A stretch of 64,000 nt of DNA from Sphaerimonospora cavernae (lineage in GTDB: Bacteria; Actinomycetota; Actinomycetes; Streptosporangiales; Streptosporangiaceae): NCBI RefSeq assembly GCF_042435035.1, contig NZ_JBHMQT010000003.1, forward strand, positions 434,001-498,000, read 5' to 3'. Numbering within the stretch: position 1 is the first letter of the stretch; the number at the start of each line of letters is the position of its first letter. Shown piece after piece: positions 24,117 to 33,184 of this stretch. The notes beneath the pieces are model-generated. The model did not search any database and had not been told where the DNA came from. It was given only the letters and a program-made list of their open reading frames with translations. A program made the position numbers and the translations under genes.

Positions 24117-25529
24117 CTAGAGGAGCCGCCTGATCTCGCCGCACGTGCGGTAGAAGCCGCCCCGGCCGGAGGGGCGTACGCTCTCGACCAGGTAGCGGGC
24201 GCCGGCCTCGCGGATGTCCTTGGGGAACTGCACGTTCCACGCCTCGTACCCGGGGCTGGCCACGCGGACGCGCAACCGCTCGCCTTCGCGTACGCACTCC
24301 ACGACCACACCGTCGCCGACGTGAGTGACGGTCTCCAGCACGACCGACGGCTCCACCACGGGCAGCGCCGCGGCGGCCTTCACATTGACGGGCTCGGGCA
24401 CCGTGCCCTCGCGCGCGGCCGCGATCGCCGTCTCGCTCGCGTCGATGCAGGCCAGGGAGCCATCGGTGGTGACGAGGTAGAGGCGGTCGTCGAGGAACTG
24501 CATGGACAGGGCCGACCCGAAACCGGTGCCGAGCTTCCACAGCCGCTCCCCGGAGGCGGCGAAACAGTACACCGAGGACTGGTTGTCCCCCGCGAAGACG
24601 TAGCGGCCCCCGGGCGAGGTCGCACAGGAGTAGACGGGCGCGTCGCACCGGTACACGGCCTCGACGCGGCCGTCGCGCTTGGCCAGGCGGTGGACGGTGC
24701 GGCGACCGGTCGCGGCGTAGACCGCATCCTCCTCCTGCCAGCCGAACAGCACCTGGTCTGCCGACGCGGTGTGCCAGACGAGAGCGCCGTCGGAGGCGTC
24801 ATAGCGGGCCACGCCATTGGAGTGGCCGTGATAGACCGCGTCCTCGTCGCACCGGACCATCCAGGCGTAGTCCCCCTGGCCCGTGCGCGCCCACTGGAAC
24901 TCGTCCTCATAGTCGATCGTCGTGATCCGGCCGCCGCGGTCGGAGACACCAAGGATGCCATCGTGGATGTCGAGCCAGTAAATGTCGACGTCGGCGGCGA
25001 TCTCGTAGGCCGCCCTCGGCACCTTGCCGCTCAGGTCGTACACCTTGCCGTCGTCGCAACCCGCGTAGATCCAGAAGTCGTCGGCCACGATGCACTTGAC
25101 GCCGTCCGGCAGGCGGAATCGGCCGGTCACGATGCCGGAGTGCGCGATGGTGTACACGTCGCCGCGCTGGTTGCCGACCCAGCAGTGCTCCTCGTCCACG
25201 AAGATGCCGAAGGCGGAGGCTCCGCTGTCGAATCGCCACAGGACCGGCGCCTGCTGGGCCGTGGAGCGGGTACTCGCGACGGTCCTGCGGGTGACCGGCC
25301 TGCGCTGGCGCACGCCGCGGACCGCCGGGCCATAGCCCTTGCGCAGCTTCTCGTTGATCTTCTTGGCTGCCGCAGTCCGCGCCTTCTCCTCGGTGGGGAA
25401 ATCGGTGACCTTCGTCTGGCCCGCCTCGCCGATGCGCCCGTACGTGATGGTCACCTGCGTTCCGGAGACGATCGTCTCGTAGAACTTGTGCGCTCCACCG
25501 CCGTCCTCAGACAGCTCAAGGTAGGTCAT
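24117..25529 (-). CDS. WGR-domain beta-propeller protein
   Basis: 470 residues. The ATG at 25529 was chosen because GGAG lies 9 bases upstream; two in-frame starts (25538, 25544) sit on that site. An N-terminal WGR-type domain (about 1-70: YLELSEDGGGAHKFYE, then VTITYGRIGEAGQ and F-PTEEKARTAAAKKINEKLRKGY) is joined by a basic linker to six or seven WD/PQQ-like repeats (about 90-400) of the form W-R-F-D/V-Y-T-A..G, with a final C-terminal region of unknown type. WGR domains bind nucleic acid or proteins in PARPs and MolR-type regulators. No kinase or ATPase partner is encoded nearby. Confidence 0.85.
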   Translation of the reverse strand: MTYLELSEDGGGAHKFYETIVSGTQVTITYGRIGEAGQTKVTDFPTEEKARTAAAKKINEKLRKGYGPAVRGVRQRRPVTRRTVASTRSTAQQAPVLWRFDSGASAFGIFVDEEHCWVGNQRGDVYTIAHSGIVTGRFRLPDGVKCIVADDFWIYAGCDDGKVYDLSGKVPRAAYEIAADVDIYWLDIHDGILGVSDRGGRITTIDYEDEFQWARTGQGDYAWMVRCDEDAVYHGHSNGVARYDASDGALVWHTASADQVLFGWQEEDAVYAATGRRTVHRLAKRDGRVEAVYRCDAPVYSCATSPGGRYVFAGDNQSSVYCFAASGERLWKLGTGFGSALSMQFLDDRLYLVTTDGSLACIDASETAIAAAREGTVPEPVNVKAAAALPVVEPSVVLETVTHVGDGVVVECVREGERLRVRVASPGYEAWNVQFPKDIREAGARYLVESVRPSGRGGFYRTCGEIRRLL

Positions 25530-25657
25530 ATCCGCCATCTCCACTTAAGACCGGCTTGATCGATTGATCGAGAGGTTAGGGGACGGCGCCGACAATCCGC
25601 GGTAGATCGGCTCGCCGGCCTTCTCCTCTGTTCCTCCGGAATCTGAGATCACCAGGC

Positions 25658-25903
25658 ATGATCGACGACATGAGTACGATTCCTGCCCGGCTCTCCGTCG
25701 TCACCCTCGGCACCCGCGACATTCGCGTTGTCCGCGAGGATGCAGCCTACGATTGGGACATGAGCGAAGCCTCACGCGAGATCCCGTTGGAGGAGAAGCG
25801 CTTGGCAGCCGGAGCGCATCACCGTTCGCGAGAACCGGGCCGTCGTCGTTTTGGCCCCGGTGGGACGAGGGCGGGGGGTGCGGTGGTGCGCGGCAGCCCT
25901 TGA
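25658..25903 (+). pseudogene. possible remnant of a VOC-family gene
   Basis: An 81-codon frame whose first part, MSTIPARLSVVTLGTRDI, looks like the start of a VOC/glyoxalase protein, after which similarity stops and the tail becomes Arg/Gly-rich. Only about 18 residues support this, so it may be chance. Confidence 0.25.
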
Positions 25904-25964
25904 CGCGCTCCCCCGCCTGAAGCTGAAGGCCGGAGCACTGGCCCGCAGCCCGTAGCATCGCGCC

Positions 25965-26582
25965 ATGCGCCCGACGAAGGCCGACCTGGAGGCGGCCAGG
26001 AACGCGACGATCGACGACGTGATCGGTCCCGGCCTGGACGTGCTCTTCTGCGGGATCAATCCCGGTCTCTACTCCGCCGTCACCGGTCACCACTTCGCCC
26101 GGCCGGGCAACCGGTTCTGGCCGGCGCTGCATCTGTCCGGTCTCGTTCCGCGCCGGCTCGCGCCGTACGAACAGCACCTGCTGCCGTCGTACGGCCTCGG
26201 CATCACCAACCTCATCGCACGGGCGACCGCGCGGGCCGACGAACTGTCGCCCGAGGAGTTCTGGGCGGGCGCCGCGCGAATGAGGAATCTCGTGAACGAG
26301 ATCGGGCCGCGTACGGTGGCCTTCACTGGAGTGATCGCCTATCGCCTCGCCTTCGGCCGTCCCCGGGCCGCGATCGGCCTGCAGGAGGAGACGATCGGCG
26401 GCGTCGCCGTCCACGTCCTGCCCAACCCGAGCGGGCTCAACGCCCACTGGACGCTGCCGGCCATCGCCGAGGAGATGGCCAGACTGCGCCCGGGACCGCC
26501 CGAGCCAAGCCCGCGGGCGAACTCACGTCCGAACGGCCCCGCCGGAGGCGTTCCCTCCTCGTGTGGATCAGAGCACGGCTGA
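25965..26582 (+). CDS. mug: G/U mismatch-specific uracil-DNA glycosylase
   Basis: 205 residues. Mug/TDG-family motifs: the catalytic-loop VLFCGINPGLYSA (about 26-38) with the Asn of GINPG, FARPGNRFWPALHLSGL, and the minor-groove wedge LPNPSGLNAHW (about 150-160). It removes uracil or ethenocytosine opposite guanine in base excision repair. The last 40 residues are a low-complexity Pro/Gly/Ser tail not typical of E. coli Mug. RNase HI follows 34 bases downstream in the same direction. Confidence 0.93.
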   Translation: MRPTKADLEAARNATIDDVIGPGLDVLFCGINPGLYSAVTGHHFARPGNRFWPALHLSGLVPRRLAPYEQHLLPSYGLGITNLIARATARADELSPEEFWAGAARMRNLVNEIGPRTVAFTGVIAYRLAFGRPRAAIGLQEETIGGVAVHVLPNPSGLNAHWTLPAIAEEMARLRPGPPEPSPRANSRPNGPAGGVPSSCGSEHG

Positions 26583-26616
26583 GCTGATTCACCTGGCGCG
26601 GCGATAGTGTGGGCCG

Positions 26617-27087
26617 GTGGCCAGTGATCGGGTGGTGGACGTGTACACCGATGGCGCCTGCCGTGGCAATCCCGGGCCCGGGGGCTGGGGCGCGATCCTC
26701 CGGTACGGCAAGCATGAGCGGGAGCTCCGCGGTGGCGAGGCCGCAACGACGAACAACCGGATGGAGCTCATGGCCGCGATCATGGCGTTGGAGACGCTGA
26801 CCAGGCCCTGCGTGGTCCGGTTGCACACCGACAGTCAGTACGTGCGCAACGGCATCACCAGTTGGCTCGCCAATTGGAAGCGTAACGGGTGGCTGACGGC
26901 GGGCAGGGAACCGGTCAAGAACGCCGACCTGTGGCAACGCCTGGAGTCGGCGGCTCAGCGGCATCAGGTCGAATGGCTCTGGGTCCGCGGGCACAGTGGG
27001 CACCCGGAGAACGAACGCGCCGACTCCCTCGCCCGGCTCGGCTGCGAGGAAGCGGCGCGTCCGGGAAGCGGAGCGCACCGGCCGTAG
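26617..27087 (+). CDS. rnhA: ribonuclease HI
   Basis: 156 residues with all catalytic residues: D12 in YTDGACRGNPGPGGWG, E50 in NNRMEL, D72 in HTDSQYV, H126 in RGHSGHPENERAD and D136. The basic handle region NWKRNGW is present. It degrades RNA in RNA-DNA hybrids. GTG start. Confidence 0.96.
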   Translation: MASDRVVDVYTDGACRGNPGPGGWGAILRYGKHERELRGGEAATTNNRMELMAAIMALETLTRPCVVRLHTDSQYVRNGITSWLANWKRNGWLTAGREPVKNADLWQRLESAAQRHQVEWLWVRGHSGHPENERADSLARLGCEEAARPGSGAHRP

Positions 27088-27175
27088 GGGCCACCGGCGG
27101 GCGAGTCGTGATCGCCCCATGCCGACGGCCCGGACCCGGTGTCGTCCGGAGGTTCCCGCCCGCGCCATCAGGAGC

Positions 27176-27736
27176 TCAGGACGTGCCGGCGAAGTCGACC
27201 TCCCTGGTCGCGACCGTCCCGGCCGTCCGTCCCGGCGCCGCCTGATAGGTCCAGTAGAGGTTCGTGTGCGCGATGACCTGGTCCGGGGACGGCGCTCCCC
27301 ACGCCGTCTGGTCCTCCGTCGTGTGGGCGTCGCCGACCAGGGTGGCGTCATATCCCCTGGCGAACGCGCCGTGGAGCGTCGAGCGGATGCACGCGTCGGT
27401 CTGCGCGCCGACCACGACGAGCTGCCCGACCCCGAGGCCTGACAGCACGGTCTCAAGGATGGTGGCCTCGAAGGAGTCACCGTAGTTCTTCTCGACGAGC
27501 GGCTCGGCGCCGCCCGGAGTCAGCTCGGGGACGATTCGCCAGTCGTCACTGCCGCTGGCGAGGTGCTCGTCGGAGTGCTGAACCCAGACGACGGGGATCC
27601 CTTCCCGCCGCGCCTTCCCGACGAGGCAGCCGATGTTCGCGACGACCGCGTCGCGCTCGTGCGCCCCCGCTACGACGCCGTTCTGCACGTCGACGACGAG
27701 GAGTGCGGTGTTCGGCCGGTTCTCCAGTGTGGTCAT
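27176..27736 (-). CDS. isochorismatase-family cysteine hydrolase
   Basis: 186 residues from ATG 27736, with AGGAG upstream. The catalytic triad is visible: Asp in LLVVDVQNG, Lys in LVEKNYGDSF and Cys in VVGAQTDACIRST. Substrates in this family include isochorismate, nicotinamide and N-carbamoyl amides; none can be chosen here. Its start codon overlaps the divergent TetR gene's start by two bases. Confidence 0.92.
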   Translation of the reverse strand: MTTLENRPNTALLVVDVQNGVVAGAHERDAVVANIGCLVGKARREGIPVVWVQHSDEHLASGSDDWRIVPELTPGGAEPLVEKNYGDSFEATILETVLSGLGVGQLVVVGAQTDACIRSTLHGAFARGYDATLVGDAHTTEDQTAWGAPSPDQVIAHTNLYWTYQAAPGRTAGTVATREVDFAGTS

Positions 27737-28325
27737 GATCTCCTCATTTCGCAAGCTGCCCAGGCGCCGGGGCGAGGTGCTCAACGCCGCCATCTACGAG
27801 GCCACGCTGGAGGAGCTGGCCGAGATCGGCTACACCGGCCTGACCATGGAACGCGTGGCCGAGCGGGCCAAGGCCAGCAAGGCGTCGCTCTACCGGCGCT
27901 GGCCCTCGCGGATCGAGCTGGTGATGGACGCCGTTTACCACACGCTGCCCGACCCCGCGTCCGCCCCGGACACCGGATCGCTGCGCGGGGACCTGCTCGC
28001 GCTGCTCGAACGCACGGCGCGGATGCTGTCCGGGCCCGCGGGAGAGGCGATGCGGGGCCTGCTCAGCGAGGCGCTGGGCGACGAGTCACGGGCCGCCACA
28101 TTCCGCGCCCACTCCCAGGGCACGGGCAGGAAGATGGCCGGGGAGATCATCCGGCGTGCGGTCGAACGCGGCGAGGTGCGCCCTGAGGCCGTGACCCCGC
28201 GCCGCCTCGACGTGGGTCAGGCACTGGTGCGCCAGCACTTCCTGTTCCACGGCCCGCCCATCCCCGAGAGCCTGATCGTCGAGATCGTGGACGAGGTGCT
28301 GGTGCCGCTGTTCACGCGCGCCTGA
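27735..28325 (+). CDS. TetR-family transcriptional regulator
   Basis: 196 residues from ATG 27735. An N-terminal helix-turn-helix (about 12-58: IYEATLEELAEIGYTGLTMERVAERAKASKASLYRRW) and a helical ligand-binding domain of the TetR_C type. The start overlaps the divergent isochorismatase start, so the TetR ribosome site would have to lie within the other gene. A leaderless mRNA, or a later GTG at 27777, is possible. It most likely controls the isochorismatase gene. Confidence 0.88.
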   Translation: MISSFRKLPRRRGEVLNAAIYEATLEELAEIGYTGLTMERVAERAKASKASLYRRWPSRIELVMDAVYHTLPDPASAPDTGSLRGDLLALLERTARMLSGPAGEAMRGLLSEALGDESRAATFRAHSQGTGRKMAGEIIRRAVERGEVRPEAVTPRRLDVGQALVRQHFLFHGPPIPESLIVEIVDEVLVPLFTRA

Positions 28326-28334
28326 GCGGGTGCG

Positions 28335-30422
28335 CTACGCGACCGCCTCCGAGATCTCCGCCCAGACGGTCTTGCCGCCCGGGGTGTAGCGGGTGCCCCA
28401 CCGCTGGGTGGTCTGGGCCACGAGGAACAGGCCACGCCCGCGCTCGTCCATCGTGCGGGCGTGGCGCAGGTGGGGGGCCGTGCTGCTGCAGTCGGAGACC
28501 TCGCAGCTGAGCGCGGTGTCGCGGATCAGCCGCAGGCCGATCGGCCCCGTGGCGTATCGGATGGCGTTGGTCACCAGTTCGCTGACGACCAACTCGGTGT
28601 TGAACGTCAGGTCGTCGAGGTTCCAGGCGGCCAGCTGACGAGCGGTCATGGTGCGTGCGGTGGCGACGATCGCGGGATCGCAGGGCAGGGTCCAGGTGGC
28701 GACGCGGTCGGCTGCCAGGCTGCGAGTGCGGGCCAGGAGCAGGACGGCGTCGTCGCTGGGGCGGGCGGGCAGCAGGGTGTGCAGAACGTCGCCGCATCTT
28801 TCCGCCAGGGGACGGTCCGCGGGGGTCAGCACCCGTTGGAGCTGAGTGAGGGCGGCATCCGTGCCGCCGGGCCTTCCCGTGAGGAGGCCCTTGGTGTACA
28901 GGGCCAGCACGCTGCCGTCGAGAAGGTCCAGCTCGGCGGATTCGAACGGCGGACCCCCCACTCCCAGAGGCGGCCCGGCCGGAATGTCGAGGATCTCCGC
29001 GCCGCCGGCGGGATGAACGAGCACGGGTGGCGGGTGGCCCGCCCGGGCGAACCAACAGTGCCGGGAGATCGGGTCGTAAACCGCGTAAATACAGGTCGCG
29101 CTCGTCGGGGGTTTTTCGGATAGGTCCATGGATCCGGCGTCCTCGTCCGCCAGGCCGAGGACCAGGTCGTCCAGGCGGGCGAGCGTCTCGTCCGGCGCCA
29201 GGTCCAGGGCCGCCAGGGTGCGGATCGCGGTGCGCAGCCGGCCCATGGCCGCGGCCGCGTAGATGCCGCGCCCGGCGACGTCCCCCACCACCAGGCCGAC
29301 GCGCGCCCCGGACAGCGGAATCACGTCGAACCAGTCGCCGCCCGCTCCCGCGGAGCGGTAACCGTGGACCACCTCCATCCCGCTGAGGGTGACCGGGTGC
29401 GACGGGAGCAGGCTGCGCTGCAGGACGCTTGCGATGGTGTGTTCCCGCAGGTAGCGCCGGGCGTTCTCCATGCACACCGCACCTCGGTCGGCGAGCCCCG
29501 CGGCGAGGGCCAGATCGTCGTCGTCGAAGGGGCCTTCTCTTCGCCACCGGTAGAAGGACACCAGGCCCAGGGCGACTCCCCTGGCGGCCAGCGGCACCAT
29601 CATCGCCGAATGGGCTCCGCCACCATGGATCAACTCGGCTCGAGCGGGATCGTCGGCCAGCCAGCGTGTGTCGTCATCGAGGCGGCGGATGAGCCGCGGC
29701 CGCAGGTCGATCAGACTCCGCGCGTGGGGCGTGCCGGCCGGAAAGCGGCCTACCTCACCGATCGGGGTGAAACTTCGCTCCGTCTCACGTGCCGCCCGGA
29801 AGGCCATCCGCCGCATGGGAAGCCTCTCGTCCACCATCCGGAGCGACGGCGCCTCACCTCTCAGCACGGAGTCCAGCACGTCGATCGTCACGACGTCAGC
29901 CAGCTCCGGCACCACGACCTCGGCCAGTTCCGCGGCGGTGTGAGCGATGTCCAGGGTGGTGCCGACCCGCTCGTTGGCCCGGTGGATCAGCTCGAGCCGG
30001 GCGCGGGCCCGGGCCCGGTCCGTCACGTCGATGAGTGAGACGGCCACGCCCAGCGGCCGTCCGGCGGCGTCATGCAGCCGAAACGCGGACATCGACACGA
30101 CATGCTCGGTGCCGGGATCGCTGCGCGGAAAACCTCTGACCTCTTGTTCGAACACCGGCTCGCCCGTGTCCCGGACGTGGGTCATGATCTTCTCGACCGT
30201 CGGAAGATCGAACCCGGGCGCCACCTCGCGGAGAGGCCGCCCCAGCAGCTCGGCGGACGGCAGGCCGCGCAACTCACGCCCGGCGGTGTTGTACTTCACC
30301 AGCCGGAAGTCGAGATCGTGGATGTACAGGCTGACGGGAGACTGGCTGAACACCATCGCGAGAGTCGCCTGGTCGATGTCGCGGTCGCGCTCACCAGCCC
30401 CGTCAGGCGAGACTGCCCCCAT
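28335..30422 (-). CDS. PAS-GAF-SpoIIE phosphatase-HATPase multidomain regulator
   Basis: 695 residues from ATG 30422. Domains in order: PAS (about 17-137, SQSPVSLYIHDLDFRLVKYN), GAF (about 145-325), PP2C/SpoIIE (about 340-570) and HATPase_c_2 (about 580-695, N-box LVVSELVTNAIRYA, G-box DERGRGLFLV). Phosphatase metal-site motifs GGDWFD (D363), GDVAGRG (D381) and SDDAVLL are kept, but the usual YTDGL is YTKGL (K511), which removes one metal-ligand Asp. Such proteins act in partner-switching control of alternative sigma factors, with the GAF/PAS sensing a signal. The Lys suggests altered or absent phosphatase activity. Confidence 0.9.
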   Translation of the reverse strand: MGAVSPDGAGERDRDIDQATLAMVFSQSPVSLYIHDLDFRLVKYNTAGRELRGLPSAELLGRPLREVAPGFDLPTVEKIMTHVRDTGEPVFEQEVRGFPRSDPGTEHVVSMSAFRLHDAAGRPLGVAVSLIDVTDRARARARLELIHRANERVGTTLDIAHTAAELAEVVVPELADVVTIDVLDSVLRGEAPSLRMVDERLPMRRMAFRAARETERSFTPIGEVGRFPAGTPHARSLIDLRPRLIRRLDDDTRWLADDPARAELIHGGGAHSAMMVPLAARGVALGLVSFYRWRREGPFDDDDLALAAGLADRGAVCMENARRYLREHTIASVLQRSLLPSHPVTLSGMEVVHGYRSAGAGGDWFDVIPLSGARVGLVVGDVAGRGIYAAAAMGRLRTAIRTLAALDLAPDETLARLDDLVLGLADEDAGSMDLSEKPPTSATCIYAVYDPISRHCWFARAGHPPPVLVHPAGGAEILDIPAGPPLGVGGPPFESAELDLLDGSVLALYTKGLLTGRPGGTDAALTQLQRVLTPADRPLAERCGDVLHTLLPARPSDDAVLLLARTRSLAADRVATWTLPCDPAIVATARTMTARQLAAWNLDDLTFNTELVVSELVTNAIRYATGPIGLRLIRDTALSCEVSDCSSTAPHLRHARTMDERGRGLFLVAQTTQRWGTRYTPGGKTVWAEISEAVA

Positions 30423-30491
30423 ACATCGATTATGCGCCCTGGCCATGCCGGGGCTCAGCGGGCGGCGAGCCGTGCGCCTCGCCGGCATTCA

Positions 30492-30986
30492 TCAGGGCAG
30501 TACGCCGCGGCCCTCGCGTACCTCGAAGACCAGTTGGGTCTCGGTCCGGCGCACCACCGGGTAGATGGTCACGTGCTCCAGGATGAGATCTCGGAGACTC
30601 TCGGGGGTCGGCACGGCCACGTGCAGGAGGAAGTCGTCGTCGCCGCCCACGTGGAGGACGGACAGCACCCCCGGCACCGTGACCAGCTTGTCGTACAGGC
30701 TGCGTACGTGATCACGGTTGTGGCTGCCCAGACGGACCTTGATGATCGCCTGGATGGGGCGGCCGAGCGCACCGAGATCGAGCCGGGCCCTGACGCTCTC
30801 GACGACGCCCGAGCGCATCAGCGCGCGCACCCGATAGGCACACGTGGACTCGGCGACTCCCGCCCGGGCGGCGAGCGCGGCGTTGGTCATCCGCCCGTCC
30901 TCTACCAGTGCGGCGAGGATGGCCAGATCGGTGCCGTCGAGAGCCACCGGAGCGGGCTGCGGTTTCTTCGGCTGCCGATCGGACAT
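30492..30986 (-). CDS. Lrp/AsnC-family transcriptional regulator
   Basis: 164 residues. ATG with GAGGAGG upstream. N-terminal winged helix (about 14-70: LDGTDLAILAALVEDGRMTN then AGVAESTCAYRVRALMRSGV) and a C-terminal RAM effector domain (about 80-160: VKVRLGSHN, GDDDFLLHVAV). Divergent from the PLP-dependent lyase gene 98 bases away, which it probably controls in response to an amino acid, as in many Lrp/methionine-gamma-lyase pairs. Confidence 0.93.
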   Translation of the reverse strand: MSDRQPKKPQPAPVALDGTDLAILAALVEDGRMTNAALAARAGVAESTCAYRVRALMRSGVVESVRARLDLGALGRPIQAIIKVRLGSHNRDHVRSLYDKLVTVPGVLSVLHVGGDDDFLLHVAVPTPESLRDLILEHVTIYPVVRRTETQLVFEVREGRGVLP

Positions 30987-31084
30987 GCGCCTCCTCGTCG
31001 CTTGATCTTCACTAATCTTGGCCATCCGCCCCGGTTTCCACAAGAAGCATTGAAAATCACGGCGGATCCACCCATTGTTCGAGC

Positions 31085-32344
31085 ATGATTTCACCTCATC
31101 TGCGGCTCGACTCCATCGCGGTTCACGCGGGCCGTGAGGATCTCGTGGAACTCGGCGTCCACGCGCTTCCGATCGATCTGTCGTCCACCAACCCGCTGCC
31201 GGACATCGAGGCCGGCGGCCTTTCCTACGAGGCGATGGCCGGCGGAGGCATGCCGTACGCCGAGGGCGGCGCCGTCTACGGGCGCCTGTGGAACCCGACC
31301 GTGGCGCGGTTCGAGTCGGCGCTGGCGCGGCTGGAGCACACCGAGGCCGCGGTGGCCTTCTCATCGGGGATGGCGGCGATGACCGCGGCGATCCTCGCGA
31401 CGACCCGGGAGACGGGCCGGGAGACGGGCCGGGAGACGGGCCGCCGCCACATCGTCGCGGTCCGGCCCCTCTACGGCGGGACCGATCACCTGCTGGCCTC
31501 GAGCGTCCTCGGCACCGAGGCGACGTTCTGTACGGCCGAAGGCGTCACCGCGGCGCTCCGCCCGGACACGGCGCTGGTCATCCTGGAGACGCCCGCCAAT
31601 CCGACCCTCGAACTGGCCGACATACGCGCCGTCGTCGAGGCCTCCGGAGGCGTTCCCGTCCTCGTGGACAACACGTTCGCCACCCCGATCCTGCAGAATC
31701 CCGCCGACTTCGGCGCCTCGATGGTCCTGCACAGCGCGACCAAGTACCTCGGCGGGCACGGCGACGTCATCGCAGGTGTCATCGCCTGCGATCGGGAGCG
31801 GGCGGCCGCACTGCGCCGGGTCCGCGCCATCACCGGCGCCCTGCTCCACCCGCTCGGCGCCTACCTCCTGCACCGCGGGCTCGCCACGCTCCCGATCCGA
31901 ATACGGACGCAGCAGGCGAACGCCCAGCGGGTCGCCGCCTGGTTGAGCACCCACCCCAGCGTCTCCCGGATCCACTATCCGGGAATCTCGGACGATCCGC
32001 GGGGGCTGCTCGGCCGGCAGATGAAGGGAACCGGGGCGATGATCTCGGTCGACCTCAGCGGCGGCCTCGATCAGGCCAGGCGCCTCACCTCGGCGGTCCG
32101 CCTGTTCACCCATGCGGTGTCCCTGGGCGGGGTCGACTCACTGATCCAGCACCCCGCCGCGCTGACGCACCGGCCCGTCGCCCAGGAGGCCCGGCCGTCC
32201 CCCGGCCTGGTCAGGCTCTCCATCGGACTGGAGGACCCCGAGGACCTGATCGCCGACCTCGACCAAGCTCTCGGCCAGGCCCTCACCGAGATCCCCGCCC
32301 AGGCCCTCACAACCACGCGTCATCCGGTTCCCGCGGCTGGGTGA
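31085..32344 (+). CDS. Cys/Met-metabolism PLP enzyme (methionine gamma-lyase / cystathionine gamma-synthase type)
   Basis: 419 residues. Fold type I PLP enzyme: YGRLWNPTVARFESALARLE, SSGMAAMTAAI, ETPANPTLELADI, LVDNTFATP and the PLP lysine in HSATKYLGGHGDVIAG. It should cleave or build C-S bonds using methionine, cystathionine or acyl-homoserine. The divergent Lrp regulator favours a catabolic gamma-lyase (inference). A surface loop carries a triple RETG repeat (31407-31442). No ribosome site is seen close to the ATG. Confidence 0.9.
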   Translation: MISPHLRLDSIAVHAGREDLVELGVHALPIDLSSTNPLPDIEAGGLSYEAMAGGGMPYAEGGAVYGRLWNPTVARFESALARLEHTEAAVAFSSGMAAMTAAILATTRETGRETGRETGRRHIVAVRPLYGGTDHLLASSVLGTEATFCTAEGVTAALRPDTALVILETPANPTLELADIRAVVEASGGVPVLVDNTFATPILQNPADFGASMVLHSATKYLGGHGDVIAGVIACDRERAAALRRVRAITGALLHPLGAYLLHRGLATLPIRIRTQQANAQRVAAWLSTHPSVSRIHYPGISDDPRGLLGRQMKGTGAMISVDLSGGLDQARRLTSAVRLFTHAVSLGGVDSLIQHPAALTHRPVAQEARPSPGLVRLSIGLEDPEDLIADLDQALGQALTEIPAQALTTTRHPVPAAG

Positions 32345-32363
32345 CCGGAGCCGTCAGGCGGGC

Positions 32364-33026
32364 TCAGGCGGAGCGGCCGGGAACTCTGGCGAGATACCAG
32401 TCGGTGAGGTCGACGCTGTCGTCGGCGAGGCGGGCGTCGACCTCGGCCTGGGTCCGCGGCGCCGCGAGGAGCACGTCGTCGCCCGGCCGCCAGTTGGCCG
32501 GGCAGGCGACGCCGTCCCGTTCCGCGGTCTGCAATGCGTCGACGAGCCTGAGGATCTCCGGGACCATGCGGCCCGCGTTCATCGGGTAGTAGAGGATGGC
32601 GCGGACCACCGACTCCGGGTCGATCACGAACACGGCCCGGACCGCCGCCGTCTTCGACGTGTTCGGGTGGAGCATGCCGTACGACCGCGAGACCCGCGTG
32701 TCGACGTCGGCGATGATCGGAAACTTGATCTCCACCCCGAGCTTGTCCTTGATCGCACGTATCCAGGCCAGATGGCTGTGCACCGAGTCGATCGAGTTGC
32801 CCAGCAGGGACACGTTCCGGTCGGCGAACTCCTCGGTGAGATCGGCGAAGGCGGCGAACTCGGTGGTGCACACGGGGGTGAAGTCCGCGGGATGGCTGAA
32901 GAGCACCAGCCAGCGCCCGGCGTAGTCTCCGAGCCGGACCGGCCCCTGTGTGCTCTCGGCTTCGAAGTCCGGAGCGGGGTCGCCGATGAGCGGCAGCCTG
33001 GTGCCCTGCTCTGTCACGACATCCAT
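32364..33026 (-). CDS. peroxiredoxin (Prx6/1-Cys-like)
   Basis: 220 residues from ATG 33026, 9 bases after AGGAG (an ATG at 33032 is too close). Peroxidatic Cys53 in HPADFTPVCTTEF, Arg in the active site and the long C-terminal arm VACPANWRPGDDVL that marks the Prx6 group. It reduces peroxides using a thiol donor. The downstream end is 19 bases from the lyase gene end (convergent). Divergent from the AraC regulator. Confidence 0.94.
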   Translation of the reverse strand: MDVVTEQGTRLPLIGDPAPDFEAESTQGPVRLGDYAGRWLVLFSHPADFTPVCTTEFAAFADLTEEFADRNVSLLGNSIDSVHSHLAWIRAIKDKLGVEIKFPIIADVDTRVSRSYGMLHPNTSKTAAVRAVFVIDPESVVRAILYYPMNAGRMVPEILRLVDALQTAERDGVACPANWRPGDDVLLAAPRTQAEVDARLADDSVDLTDWYLARVPGRSA

Positions 33027-33184
33027 GATCATTATCTCCTCGCCGGGGGTGAGTGTCGTCTTAGCTCGAGGCGCATTACTCCCTGCCCTCATTGGGACTC
33101 TCCGGTGTTCGGTCGGCCACTCCATCTGAGGGACAAGTTTTGACAAGACTCGCGAGAGCAGGACGGCCCGGCGACACTGAGAGC

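Noticed and set aside
31091..31339. Small antisense frame at the start of the PLP lyase
   Set aside because: Overlaps confirmed family motifs on the other strand; no independent support.
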